Assembly: GCA_035457105.1 (NCBI GenBank)
Contig: DATIBX010000565.1
Span: 1-64,000, forward strand
Direction of reading: 5' to 3'
Length of the DNA: 64,000 nucleotides
Source of the DNA: PSRF01 sp035457105
Lineage (GTDB): Bacteria; Acidobacteriota; Blastocatellia; Pyrinomonadales; Pyrinomonadaceae
Made by a program: the position numbers and the translations under genes. The notes under the pieces are model-generated. The model was given only the letters and a program-made list of their open reading frames with translations, was not told the DNA's origin and ran no database searches. Below, one piece after another: positions 27,372 to 36,401 of this stretch (the first letter of the stretch is position 1; each line of letters begins with the position of its first letter).

Positions 27372-27776
27372 ATGAGCCAACGAAAAATTAGAGTCCTGGT
27401 CGCCAAACCGGGCCTTGATGGTCACGATCGCGGTGCGAAGGTAATAGCGCGAGCCCTGCGCGACGCTGGGATGGAAGTGATTTACACGGGGCTTCGGCAA
27501 ACACCTGAGATGATTGCGGCGGCGGCTTTGCAAGAAGATGTCGACGCAGTTGGAGTTTCAATACTCAGTGGCGCTCACAACACGCTCTGCCCGCGAATCA
27601 TTGCACTGTTACGGGAAAAAGGCCTGGACAACTGTCTGGTGCTCGTCGGCGGGATTGTTCCCCAGGAAGACCTTCCGAAATTAAAAGAGGCCGGTGTAGC
27701 TGAAGTCTTTCTGCCTGGCACCTCAACCGAAGACATCGTCACCTTCTTAAGACAAAACGTAAGACCTCGAGAATGA
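27372..27776 (+). CDS. mcmA2: Methylmalonyl-CoA mutase small subunit, B12-binding domain
   Basis: 134 aa. Carries the cobalamin-binding DxHxxG motif (D16-G-H18-DRG) followed by VSILSGAH and a GG in VLVGGIV. It completes the mutase with the catalytic subunit at 23621. It overlaps the next gene by 4 nt (ATGA), so it is coupled to a crotonase. Its distance from the catalytic subunit gene suggests a later insertion of the antisense gene between them. Confidence 0.94.
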   Translation: MSQRKIRVLVAKPGLDGHDRGAKVIARALRDAGMEVIYTGLRQTPEMIAAAALQEDVDAVGVSILSGAHNTLCPRIIALLREKGLDNCLVLVGGIVPQEDLPKLKEAGVAEVFLPGTSTEDIVTFLRQNVRPRE

Positions 27777-28408
27777 GCTTAACTGATGAATCAGCGGCGA
27801 TAATCCTCGAGGAAGTTGGTCCAATCGCAATCGTTCGATTTAGCAAGCCGCGGCAGCGAAATCCCCTCTCGCTAAGAGTGCTCAATGAACTCGACGAGCT
27901 GGTCAGCAACCTCCAAACGCGCGAGCACCTCCAGGCAATAATATTTACCGGGACTGACAACGCCTTTCTCTCCGGAGCTGACATTCGGGAACTACGCTCG
28001 CTAACAGCGACCGCAGCGCTTGATTTCTCAAGACGCGGCCAGCAACTGATGCAGAAAATTTCCGAAGCGCGTCAAGTGGTGATTGCGGCGATCAATGGTT
28101 ATTGCATGGGCGGAGGCTTAGATTTCGCCCTGGCATGCCATATCAGAGTGGGCTCCTCGCAAGCCGTTTTTTCGCATCCGGGAGCACGTTTGGGAATCAT
28201 CACCGGCTGGGGTGGGACACAACGACTCCCAAGACTGATCGGAAAAAACCATGCTCTTGAAATGTTTGTAAGCGCGAAACAGCTCACGAGTGATGAGGCG
28301 CTGAGGCTCGGGTTGATTACCGGGATTTATGATCCAGTTTTGGCAACAGCAATCCGATTGGCCCAGGAGTTACCTCTGCGAAATGACTCGAGCCTCTCTG
28401 GTTACTGA
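27773..28408 (+). CDS. Enoyl-CoA hydratase/isomerase family protein (short, atypical)
   Basis: A crotonase-fold protein of 211 aa, shorter than the usual 255-260. It has the oxyanion-hole stretch FLSGADIREL and NGYCMGGGLDFALACHIR. At the position of the first catalytic Glu (usually PE--LG) it reads HPGARLG, so that acid is Gly. The second Glu (ALEM) is kept. The C-terminal ~45 residues are missing. Probably a CoA-binding enzyme with altered chemistry, coupled to the B12 subunit by an ATGA overlap. Confidence 0.85.
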   Translation: MSLTDESAAIILEEVGPIAIVRFSKPRQRNPLSLRVLNELDELVSNLQTREHLQAIIFTGTDNAFLSGADIRELRSLTATAALDFSRRGQQLMQKISEARQVVIAAINGYCMGGGLDFALACHIRVGSSQAVFSHPGARLGIITGWGGTQRLPRLIGKNHALEMFVSAKQLTSDEALRLGLITGIYDPVLATAIRLAQELPLRNDSSLSGY

Positions 28409-28417
28409 TCGATGAGT

Positions 28418-29509
28418 TTAGTGTTTCTTGACGTCGAGGATTCTGTCCTGATAGATCACGGCAAACAACTCCTGCGCTCTTTCATAATTCACTAACTTCA
28501 GCGCCTGGTATTGTTCGAGTGCCAAGCCCCGGTCGCCGCGTTGCAGATAGATTACGGCCAGGTTCCTGTAAGCCTCGGCGAGATCCGGCTTGAGCTGAAT
28601 CACCTCCTTGTACAGCTCGATGGCTTGTTTCTGATGACCCAACTTGCCATGCACATATGCAAGATTGTAAATGGCTTCGGCGCTACCTGGTCGTAAACGA
28701 ATTGCCGTTTCCAGAGATTCTATTGCCAGATTGTTTTGCGCCATTGAGGTGTACGCCGTCCCCAGATTGTTAAAGGCGGCAAAGTAATCGGGCTTGAGAT
28801 CAAGAGCTTTGTGGTACTCATCAACTGCTTCATTGAATCGACTCACCTCAGCGTACAAATAACCAAGATTGTTATGAAACTCAGGGGACGATGCCTCCAA
28901 ACGTACTGCGTACTGCAAAGATTTAATGGCCTCAGCTGGCTGGGCGATCTTGAAATAGAGAAATCCTAAATTGTTGTAGCTGTCCGCGAGATTGGGATTT
29001 ATGTGAATAGCCTGCCTACAGAAATCAATGGCCTCCTCATAGCGACCTAACATACCGTAAGCATACGCAAGCTCATTGAACGATTCAGCATACTCAGGCT
29101 TGAGTTTGAGCGCTTTATTCAACGGCACAATTGCCTCAGAAAAGGCCTGCGTCTTGTTGTAAGCAACACCGAGGTAACGGTAAGCGTCTGTATAGCTTGG
29201 GTTAATTTCTAACGCTAGCTTGAGTTCCGCGATTGAAGCAGAAAAGTTGCCCTGAGTCTGATAGATACACGCAAGATTGTAGTGAATGGTGGCCACGCTC
29301 GGCTGGATCGTGATCGCTCGCTTCAGTAACTCAATTGCCTTGGCATATTCATGAGACGCAACATAAATGACTGCCTGGTTATTAAGGTTGAGCGCCTCTT
29401 CTTCGTTAAGGTCCGGCTGGCGACTAACGTGGTCAGCAGCAAGCGCCTGAGTAGAAAGTGAAACGAGCAGAGCTATCGCGAGCAGCAAAAGTCTTTTACG
29501 GTCGAACAT
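28418..29509 (-). CDS. Secreted TPR-repeat protein
   Basis: 363 aa. A signal peptide covers 1-24, ending LAAD. About nine consecutive TPR units run from residue 42 to the end, with near-perfect copies such as AEAYRNLAVIYLQRGDRGLALEQYQAL and YAESFNELAYAYGMLGRYEEAIDFCRQA. It is a protein-interaction scaffold in the periplasm, with no enzymatic domain. GGAGACG precedes the ATG. It converges on the crotonase gene. Confidence 0.8.
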   Translation of the reverse strand: MFDRKRLLLLAIALLVSLSTQALAADHVSRQPDLNEEEALNLNNQAVIYVASHEYAKAIELLKRAITIQPSVATIHYNLACIYQTQGNFSASIAELKLALEINPSYTDAYRYLGVAYNKTQAFSEAIVPLNKALKLKPEYAESFNELAYAYGMLGRYEEAIDFCRQAIHINPNLADSYNNLGFLYFKIAQPAEAIKSLQYAVRLEASSPEFHNNLGYLYAEVSRFNEAVDEYHKALDLKPDYFAAFNNLGTAYTSMAQNNLAIESLETAIRLRPGSAEAIYNLAYVHGKLGHQKQAIELYKEVIQLKPDLAEAYRNLAVIYLQRGDRGLALEQYQALKLVNYERAQELFAVIYQDRILDVKKH

Positions 29510-29649
29510 ACAACGTCTCCATAGTGCATTTGACTACAATACTCTTGGAGTCGATCAAATATTCCCGCGGCTGGCTGACTTGTTTATTTGGCAGTAATTA
29601 TGGAGTCCGATGCTGAGGATCGGCCCAATTGGAAGTAAGGAATTAAAAA

Positions 29650-30417
29650 CTACTTTTTTAGGAATTTGGCGATACCACGCTGACAGTCTTCTGTCAGACG
29701 GGCAATCACATTCACATCTGCACCGGTTTCCAGGGCCTCAACAAAACTCAACCCATCAATCTGATAAAGAAGCGTCTTGGTCAACGCAATTGCAGACTTA
29801 CTTAACTCCTCAAAGCGTTTGACGTAGTTCGCAACTTCCTCATCAAAGTGCTCCTCTTGGAAAACCCGGTTGACTAAACCCAACTCCAGAGCTTTCGTGG
29901 CATTGAGCTCTTCACCACGCGTCAGAAGTTCGAAGGCAAGCTTCTCCGAAACGTTTCGCCTGAGAATTGCCAGGACCATCGCCGGAACAAAACCAATCTT
30001 CACTTCCGGATATCCGAAACGAGCCGAAGCCGCAGCCAGGACCAAGTCACACGCACTCGCTAAACCACAGCCGCCGGCAAGGGCACGACCTCTCACTGCG
30101 GCGACAACCGGGACTGGGATCTCCCGAATCAAGAGAAATAATTCCATGAGAGCCCGCGCATCCTCTGCATTCTCGGACACTGAAGCGGCGGCAATCTTTT
30201 GCAGTGCAGATAAATCCGCTCCGGAACAGAAGTCCTTCCCTTCTCCGCTCAGCACGATGACTCTGATGCTTTGGTCCGATCGTGCTCGCTTCAAAGCATC
30301 TTTTAGCCCGGAAATTAACTCGTCGTTCAGCGCATTTCTTTTTTCCGGGCGATTCAGCCTGAGGCGAGCAATTGCCCCATCCACCGAATATAAGACCGCA
30401 GATTCTTGACTGCTCAT
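29650..30417 (-). CDS. Enoyl-CoA hydratase family protein
   Basis: 255 aa, full-length crotonase. It has FCSGADLSAL, GRALAGGCGLASACDLVLA and, at the first catalytic Glu, FGYPEVKIGFVPAMV. The last sequence resembles methylglutaconyl-CoA hydratases, which would fit the neighbouring carboxylase and AtuA-like genes in a leucine- or terpenoid-type pathway. It is 13 nt from the AtuA-related gene in the same transcript. Confidence 0.86.
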   Translation of the reverse strand: MSSQESAVLYSVDGAIARLRLNRPEKRNALNDELISGLKDALKRARSDQSIRVIVLSGEGKDFCSGADLSALQKIAAASVSENAEDARALMELFLLIREIPVPVVAAVRGRALAGGCGLASACDLVLAAASARFGYPEVKIGFVPAMVLAILRRNVSEKLAFELLTRGEELNATKALELGLVNRVFQEEHFDEEVANYVKRFEELSKSAIALTKTLLYQIDGLSFVEALETGADVNVIARLTEDCQRGIAKFLKK

Positions 30418-30430
30418 TTGGAGAGTTGGG

Positions 30431-30778
30431 TTATGGTTGACGTTTAATCAGGCGAGCTTCATCTTCTGACAATTCAATTTCCATTCGCAACAGGGCAGAA
30501 GAAAAAGTCTTACCCTGGGCATCGGTCATCAGCGACAAGGTGCCGCCGCCGCCGAGACTCTCATGCAAAAGAAAGTTGAGGGCTGAGAGATTCGGTAATT
30601 CAAATCTCTCGACGTTTCCTTTAGCAATACCTTTGAAATGCTCTTTGACCCTGTCAGCCGTCACTTCTCGCACGAGGAGAGGATAGATTTCGTCGCTGTA
30701 AGCGATTAAACCGACATTCGCCGTATCGCCTTTATCACCAGACCTGGCGTGCGCTAGGTTTCTTAGCTGTACTTTCAT
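30431..30778 (-). CDS. AtuA-associated small protein (C-terminal domain of AtuA-type proteins)
   Basis: 115 aa. It contains the conserved opening VQLRNLAHARSGDKGDTANVGL and the Gly-rich ESLGGGGTLSL found as the C-terminal domain of AtuA-family proteins in other bacteria. Here it is a separate gene overlapping the AtuA gene by 4 nt (ATGA), so the two chains are likely made together and form one functional unit. Confidence 0.85.
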   Translation of the reverse strand: MKVQLRNLAHARSGDKGDTANVGLIAYSDEIYPLLVREVTADRVKEHFKGIAKGNVERFELPNLSALNFLLHESLGGGGTLSLMTDAQGKTFSSALLRMEIELSEDEARLIKRQP

Positions 30779-32142
30779 GCGTCGATGACCTCAACCGCGG
30801 GTTCAATATTTTCCTTGGGAATCAGGGCCGGCCAATAAGCGACGATCTCTTCTACTTTTGGTCGTCCGCCAGCAAAGCCGGTCACCGCAGGTGGCCCAGT
30901 CAAGATCAGCGGTGCAAGTTCCTTGGTAAATCTCTCGACCGCGTTCTTGTCCGGTCCTCGCACACCTACGCGTAATTGGACTTCAGGAACTTCGTTTTGC
31001 GGCTCCCCAGCTAATGGACCATGCGTAGCATTGATCCCGACGAATTCGGTCAATATCTGATCAAACTTCAGGCCTAAACCTGCAAGCCGCAGCCGCAAGA
31101 TTTTGTCAGCAGCCTGGGCTTTCGCGTAAGCGTCGGGCCATGCGTAAACCAGTGTCCCTACGGCTTTGAAACCAGCTGAGTAACTAATTGAAACCTTCAG
31201 GAACTCGGTCGCTGGCTTTCCTTTTATCCCAAACACCCGCACTCGATTTGGACCAGCGTCCGCAACGTGAATCGTCGTAAAGTCAGCAACACAATCGGGT
31301 GTTATGTACTCGTGAGGATCGCCCATTTCATAGACTAGTTGTTCCTTAACGGACTGCACGTTGACCCGGCCACCAGTACCATCGTGTTTGGTAATCACAA
31401 AAGTACCGTCTGCCTTCGCCTCGGCGATGGGAAAGCCAACATTTTCAAGCTCAGGAATCGACTGCCAATCATACTGGCAATTGCCACCGGAACACTGGGC
31501 GCCGCATTCGATGATGTGACCGGCAATAGTTCCAGCTGCAAGTAAATCCCAGTCTGTCGCTCCCCAACCAAATTCGTGAATCAACGGTGCCAGAGTTAAC
31601 CCAGTGTCAGTGGCCCGACCAGTAATGACGACCTGGGCGCCGCGCTTCAACGCCTCAACCATTGGCCAGGCACCGAGATAAACATTGGCACTTTGAATGC
31701 GATCGATCACAGTCGTTAGCGGTGCGCCCGTGTCCATGTTGCGCAGTTCGATTCCGCGCGACAGAAATTCGTCAAGGCGAGGAAGAATATCGTCACCGGT
31801 GACAATTCCGATGCGCACTTTTCCGCCCAACCCGAGGTCTCTGGCCACATCCCGCACCGCGTTGGCGCAACCTTTCACGTTCACACCACCGGCATTGGCA
31901 GTAACTCTTATGTCGCGCTCGACGCAGATGGGTAGAATTCTGCGCATCAGCGGAATGAAATCCCTGGCATAGCCGGCATTCGGATCGCGGGCCTTCTGTT
32001 TCTGCATGATCGACATCGTGACTTCAGCGAGATAGTCGAGCATCAGGTAATCAACTGGTCCAGCTTCTACCTGGCGAACGGGGGCTTCCAGTAAATCGCC
32101 CCAAAAACCTTGACCGGCAGCTATTCGAACTAATTCCTTCAT
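30775..32142 (-). CDS. AtuA-family (DUF1446) protein
   Basis: About 455 aa from the ATG at 32142. AtuA family proteins occur in acyclic terpene (citronellol/geraniol) and related branched acyl-CoA pathways, but the reaction is not well defined. Family stretches include VRIAAGQGFWGD, MLDYLAEVTMSIMQKQK, GGVNVKGCANAVRD and VVITGRATDTGLTLAPLIHEFGW. A longer frame to 32208 is rejected because it overlaps the carboxylase gene. It lies 5 nt downstream of the carboxylase beta gene. Confidence 0.86.
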   Translation of the reverse strand: MKELVRIAAGQGFWGDLLEAPVRQVEAGPVDYLMLDYLAEVTMSIMQKQKARDPNAGYARDFIPLMRRILPICVERDIRVTANAGGVNVKGCANAVRDVARDLGLGGKVRIGIVTGDDILPRLDEFLSRGIELRNMDTGAPLTTVIDRIQSANVYLGAWPMVEALKRGAQVVITGRATDTGLTLAPLIHEFGWGATDWDLLAAGTIAGHIIECGAQCSGGNCQYDWQSIPELENVGFPIAEAKADGTFVITKHDGTGGRVNVQSVKEQLVYEMGDPHEYITPDCVADFTTIHVADAGPNRVRVFGIKGKPATEFLKVSISYSAGFKAVGTLVYAWPDAYAKAQAADKILRLRLAGLGLKFDQILTEFVGINATHGPLAGEPQNEVPEVQLRVGVRGPDKNAVERFTKELAPLILTGPPAVTGFAGGRPKVEEIVAYWPALIPKENIEPAVEVIDA

Positions 32143-32147
32143 AATAT

Positions 32148-33785
32148 TTAAACGACTACGGGCGGCAGGACGAACTGTCCGAGGTGTGGGCCTGAGTAGT
32201 TCTTGCAAGTCCGCAACGCCAGCTCCAGTGCCTCTCGCGTTTGTTCCGGAAGAATTATCGCATCAACAAAGCCTCGAGCCGCAGCGTATCTTGCGTCGAG
32301 TTCACGGTCATACGTTTGGCGCACCTGCTCCATTTCTGACAGCAAACTTTTATCTGGTTCCTGACCGTTCTTTTTTAACTTGTCGAGTTGACTACCAAAC
32401 GTTGCCTGGACGGCGGAATCACCTTCCATTACTCCCATCCGTCCCGTGGGCCAACTAAAAAGGAAGTCCGGATCGAAACCTTGTCCCGCCATCGCGTAAT
32501 AGCCGGCTCCTGAAGCGTGGTTGATGGTCAGCACAATCTTGGGAACAACAGCTGTAGCCATCGCTTCAACAAACTGGGCTCCGGCCCTAATTATTCCTGA
32601 ATGCTCAGCTTCTGGACCAACCATGAAGCCCGACACGTCCTGAATGAACAGGAGCGGCGTCTGATGTCGATTACAAGTTTCGATGAAGTAAGCGACCTTC
32701 TCAGCAGATTCAGTATAGATAATGCCACCAAATCGTGGGGGCTTGCCTCCTGGAACTTTGACCATGCCCCGATGGTTTGCGATCACCCCTATCTGAATCC
32801 CACGAATACGCGCGTGGCCAGTGATCATCTCTTTGGCGTAATCGGCTTGAAACTCGTCGAGATTTCCCTCATCGAGTAGACACTCAAGTAACTTTCGCAC
32901 ATCGTACGGTTGTCGGTGATCCTCAGGAATGATCTCGTAGAGCTCTTCGATCGGTCTCGCAGCTTCTCCTGATAATTCTAAAGAGGGTCGCGCATCTGGT
33001 AATTCGGAAATAATCTCACGAATCTTTACCACGCAAGCATCGTCGTTCGCTACACGGTAATGGGCCACACCAGATAGCTCGTTGTGCGCGCGCGCGCCGC
33101 CCAGCGTTTCATTGTCAATCGTCTGTCCCGTTGCCCCTTTAACCAGATTAGCGCCACCGAGACCCATGAACGAAGTCCCTTCGACCATGATGATGATATC
33201 TGAGAGTGCAGGCAGATATGCGCCGCCTGCGATACATGGTCCCATCACAGCTGAAATCTGCGGGACCTTCAGGTATCGTCGCATAATCGAGTTGTAATAA
33301 AAGATTCTCGAAGCTCCATATTGCCCCGGAAAGACGCCTCCCTGGTAAGGCAGGTTCACTCCGGCTGAGTCAACCAGGTAGATGATCGGTACGCGACAAC
33401 GCATAGCGATCTCCTGAGCACGCAAGATCTTCTTGATGGTCTCGGGCCACCATGAACCGGCTTTCACAGTCGCATCGTTAGCCACCACGACTACTTCCCT
33501 GCCTTCGACGTGGCCCACAACCGTCACAACTCCGGCACCGGGCGCATTGCCGTCGTACTGATCATAAGCGACCAGCAACCCTATTTCCTGGACATAGCCA
33601 TCCTTATCAAGCAACAGGTCGATTCTTTCTTGTGCCGTCAGTTTCCCTTGCTTGTGCTGTCGCTCGATTTTGTCGGGTCCGCCGCCCAAGCGAAGTTTCT
33701 GAGCGAGCTGTTCAAACTCGCGGGCAAGGGATCTTAGACGTGACTCTGGATTGGCTTTGGTTGGACTAGTATCTAATTTCTTCAT
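32148..33785 (-). CDS. Acyl-CoA carboxylase carboxyltransferase (beta) subunit
   Basis: 545 aa, from the ATG at 33785. It transfers carboxyl groups from biotin to an acyl-CoA. It has the carboxyltransferase patterns: GARIFYYNSIMRRY, MGPCIAGGAYLPALSD, GTSFMGLGGANLVKGATGQ, an oxyanion stretch YYAMAGQGFDPDFLFSWP and the second half with TPLLFIQDVSGFMVG. It resembles methylcrotonyl- and geranyl-CoA carboxylase beta subunits. No biotin carboxylase or biotin carrier gene lies in the window, so its partner must be elsewhere. Its position ahead of AtuA, hydratase and small-domain genes suggests leucine or terpenoid catabolism. Confidence 0.9.
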   Translation of the reverse strand: MKKLDTSPTKANPESRLRSLAREFEQLAQKLRLGGGPDKIERQHKQGKLTAQERIDLLLDKDGYVQEIGLLVAYDQYDGNAPGAGVVTVVGHVEGREVVVVANDATVKAGSWWPETIKKILRAQEIAMRCRVPIIYLVDSAGVNLPYQGGVFPGQYGASRIFYYNSIMRRYLKVPQISAVMGPCIAGGAYLPALSDIIIMVEGTSFMGLGGANLVKGATGQTIDNETLGGARAHNELSGVAHYRVANDDACVVKIREIISELPDARPSLELSGEAARPIEELYEIIPEDHRQPYDVRKLLECLLDEGNLDEFQADYAKEMITGHARIRGIQIGVIANHRGMVKVPGGKPPRFGGIIYTESAEKVAYFIETCNRHQTPLLFIQDVSGFMVGPEAEHSGIIRAGAQFVEAMATAVVPKIVLTINHASGAGYYAMAGQGFDPDFLFSWPTGRMGVMEGDSAVQATFGSQLDKLKKNGQEPDKSLLSEMEQVRQTYDRELDARYAAARGFVDAIILPEQTREALELALRTCKNYSGPHLGQFVLPPVVV

Positions 33786-33930
33786 TATGAACCGAACGAA
33801 GAAGTGTTTCGCAAACCTTCGATCTGACCGAGCGAGCAAGCTACCATACCGAATGACCTCAACACAAAGACCCCTTGTACGCAGCTTCGCTGGCGTAAGA
33901 TCCATTCATTCACAAACGCGGAACGGCTTG

Positions 33931-34020
33931 GGGCAGTAGCCCGACTGTTAAGGAGGGCTGGTCGCATCAATTGGTCGCCTGAGGACTCAGCCCTCTTTGA
34001 CAGTCGGGCTACTACTGCCC
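33931..34020. repeat. 90-bp inverted-repeat element
   Basis: Arms 33931-33960 and 33988-34020 are complementary except for a 3-nt indel (an extra TAG repeat) and two mismatches (core AGCCCGACTGT / ACAGTCGGGCT). It lies between the carboxylase start and the metalloprotease-like gene's stop. It may be a small palindromic intergenic element, but could also serve as transcription terminator for the gene at 34053. Confidence 0.7.
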
Positions 34021-34052
34021 GAGGTCCCATGCCTGAAGCCACTCCGCAAGAA

Positions 34053-35366
34053 TCAGGCTGACGCCCAGCAGGCTTTAATGACGCTATCGAGTTCCATCTT
34101 GGCGGGGACAAACTCAAGAACCAAAACCTTCGAACCTCGAAGCTCGATGTACAGCCGTCCAGCGGATGTTTGCCATTCATGTTTATCCTGTGACGAGGTG
34201 TCAATCTCTTTCGCATCTGGGTAACGTCTGGTAACGCGCTTGACCGATGCATCATAAAATTCTCTAGCGTCATTCTCGGAATCCCAGGCCGTCATCTGAG
34301 GCACGAACCTTTCGCCGAGCTTAGACCCTTCATAAACCGCGAAGCGGTCGCCAGCCCAACCGGCCGACGCTCGCTTTGATTCCGCACCGTCTTTCAGATA
34401 TTCATCGAGAATTAAGTAGTAACCCCACTCCCCGCTGACGTCATAGTCGATTCGTTTCCATGTTGGTCCAAGACTCGCGCGGAAATCGGGTAGAGTGATT
34501 TTTACTGGTGCTTCATATGCAAAATATTTTTCGGGATGGAGAATCTGTTCGGTCGACTGCGGTAACTTCGCGAAGGCTTTGGAAATCATTTCCCATCCAC
34601 CCCGCTTGTAAACCTGGGTCGCCCACGCCGATCCCTCTTCGTATGGAAATAGAAGTGATTCTTTAATGGCCCTCGGCGCCTGGTTGTATTGTTCAAGCGA
34701 AGCGCCATTACTGCCAAGACTTCGAATAAACGCAAGGGCCACTAACGGATTTTTTGCCGTATAGAGGGTCATAGCCAAAGTAGCATCACCCTCAATCAAG
34801 GCATGAGCAGCCAACTCCGCATCCGAATCACCTTTGGGCCACTTTTCAAAACGCCGCAAATTGAAATGTTGATCTTGGAGCGCATGGGTAAGCTCATGAG
34901 CCATCACCGGCTTTTGCGCTTCGAGTTCGATCCAATCGGCGAGATAAAATTGTTGGACCTTGGGGTCGTAATAACCAGCCACCTGTTCGGTTAGCAATTT
35001 GATTAGAAATGCTCGATAGTCAAACTCTGGCGGAACGAGACCAAATGCTTTTAGCACAGCTTCCGCAGCGTGAGACTCAGCCGGCGTATTCTCTTCGTCC
35101 AAATTCTTCACGATCATGCGTTCAATTTCACTACGAGACTGCGCGCCACTCTTAACTTCTCTTAGAATGGACAATTCGCGGAGCTCACTGGTCTCCTTGA
35201 GCACGGCGGCCGTGGTAGCCACTATTGCGGCATTCCGGGCTGGGCCAGCCGCGACTTCAGCTCGTTGGCTTCGGGTTGCAGTGGCCCGTCCCTGGCTCAG
35301 AATAGAGGCCGACAAAAGGCCCAACAGGCCCAGTAAAGCTATTGATCTGGTAATTTTCTTTGACAT
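34053..35366 (-). CDS. Secreted metallopeptidase-like protein (HExxH)
   Basis: 437 aa. A signal peptide covers 1-25. It has the zinc motif HELTH (157-161, within MAHELTHALQDQHFN) and an acidic EGDATLAM at about 192, arranged as in gluzincin-type peptidases. I do not recognise a named family. The rest has no other catalytic motif. It ends ~50 nt from an inverted-repeat element. An alternative is a peptidase-like fold without activity, but the complete HExxH plus Glu suggests zinc binding. Confidence 0.7.
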   Translation of the reverse strand: MSKKITRSIALLGLLGLLSASILSQGRATATRSQRAEVAAGPARNAAIVATTAAVLKETSELRELSILREVKSGAQSRSEIERMIVKNLDEENTPAESHAAEAVLKAFGLVPPEFDYRAFLIKLLTEQVAGYYDPKVQQFYLADWIELEAQKPVMAHELTHALQDQHFNLRRFEKWPKGDSDAELAAHALIEGDATLAMTLYTAKNPLVALAFIRSLGSNGASLEQYNQAPRAIKESLLFPYEEGSAWATQVYKRGGWEMISKAFAKLPQSTEQILHPEKYFAYEAPVKITLPDFRASLGPTWKRIDYDVSGEWGYYLILDEYLKDGAESKRASAGWAGDRFAVYEGSKLGERFVPQMTAWDSENDAREFYDASVKRVTRRYPDAKEIDTSSQDKHEWQTSAGRLYIELRGSKVLVLEFVPAKMELDSVIKACWASA

Positions 35367-35458
35367 ATTTTTAGTTCACTCTTATAGTCCGCTAATCGCC
35401 TAAAGCTGAATTGAATTTTTCTATTCTTCTCTCGATTAGAGTTGGAGTAGCTTGTGAG

Positions 35459-35950
35459 ATGACAAGTCCTGCCCCTGAAGATGTATTGAGCGTTTGGCAC
35501 GAAACGTTATTACGTGTCCGCTATGCCGAAACGGACAAGATGGGCATTGTTTATTATGCCAATTATCTTGTCTGGTTCGAAATAGGTAGAACTGATTACT
35601 GCAGAGCTCGCGGCTTTTCGTACCGCGACATGGAAGAGAATGACGACGCGTTTCTGGTAGTTGCCGAATCATACTGCCGCTACAAAGCGCCTGCCTATTA
35701 CGATGATGAACTGATCGTTCGTACTCACATCACCGAACTGCGTAAGAGATCGTTGCGTTTCGGCTACGAGATCCTACGGGCCGCTGACGGACAAGTCGTT
35801 GCCGAGGGAGAAACGGGCCATGTAGTAACCGACTCAGATGGCCGCGTCCGATCCTTTCCGGAAGGATACGCGCAAAGATTACTTGCAGCGCCAATTGTCA
35901 AAACTCATTCACCGGGAGCAGTCGTACCCCGCGAAACCGCACCTGAATAG
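35459..35950 (+). CDS. Acyl-CoA thioesterase, YbgC/4HBT family
   Basis: 163 aa from the ATG at 35459. Hotdog-fold thioesterase of the YbgC type: RVRYAETDKMGIVYYANYLVWFEIGRTDY, with the catalytic Asp in AETDKMG and the conserved downstream YRYKAPAYYDDEL. The extra 30 C-terminal residues are a tail. It hydrolyses short or aromatic acyl-CoAs. It stands alone between the minus-strand metallopeptidase and a TPR gene. Confidence 0.9.
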   Translation: MTSPAPEDVLSVWHETLLRVRYAETDKMGIVYYANYLVWFEIGRTDYCRARGFSYRDMEENDDAFLVVAESYCRYKAPAYYDDELIVRTHITELRKRSLRFGYEILRAADGQVVAEGETGHVVTDSDGRVRSFPEGYAQRLLAAPIVKTHSPGAVVPRETAPE

Positions 35951-36270
35951 CACCCGAAAAATTAAACAATCGCCCTAAAGCTCGGACAGGAATTTTCTCA
36001 GTTCTTGTCACAAGTCTCTGGCGCATGGTGTTTTCTAAATAGAGCGAACGCCTTTGCAGTTTTTTGTAACTTTCAACTGGCTCCGAGCGTTTAGTAAGTT
36101 GACACGTGAATCGCTCAACTCGAACGTTTATCGATCGACGAAGATAGGGTCGGCCCACACCAAGATAAGAAAGCCTCGCTACTACTTGCGATAGCAACGA
36201 GGCCCAAATGACAACACAAGCTTGTTTGCCTCGCGGCTTCTAAGATTGCATCGTCGGCACCAGCCATCTT

Positions 36271-36330
36271 AGCGCACCTGGCAGAAGAGCTTCAACCTCG
36301 AGTTCGTGAATCGAGGACCACAGGTGCGCT
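36271..36330. repeat. Nested inverted repeat before the TPR gene
   Basis: A perfect 10-bp pair AGCGCACCTG (36271-36280) / CAGGTGCGCT (36321-36330) encloses a perfect 6-bp pair CCTCGA (36296-36301) / TCGAGG (36311-36316). It sits 72-131 nt ahead of the start at 36402 and could fold into a branched 5' leader. The outer arms contain the same GCGCACCT/AGGTGCGC core as the hairpin at 18422-18454. Confidence 0.6.
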
Positions 36331-36401
36331 CCAGCCGAAAAAAATGATCTAACGCCACGGCACTCGAGCGCCAAATCCTGTTGTTCAAGAGGAGGTCTTC
36401 A

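Noticed and set aside
29870..30409. 179-residue plus-strand frame opposite the crotonase gene
   Set aside because: The opposite strand encodes a complete, well conserved crotonase; the plus frame is Ala/Arg/Ser rich with no motif.
36271..36330. Intrinsic terminator
   Set aside because: The nested repeat is followed by A-rich, not T-rich, sequence on the plus strand, and by AAGATGG on the minus strand.
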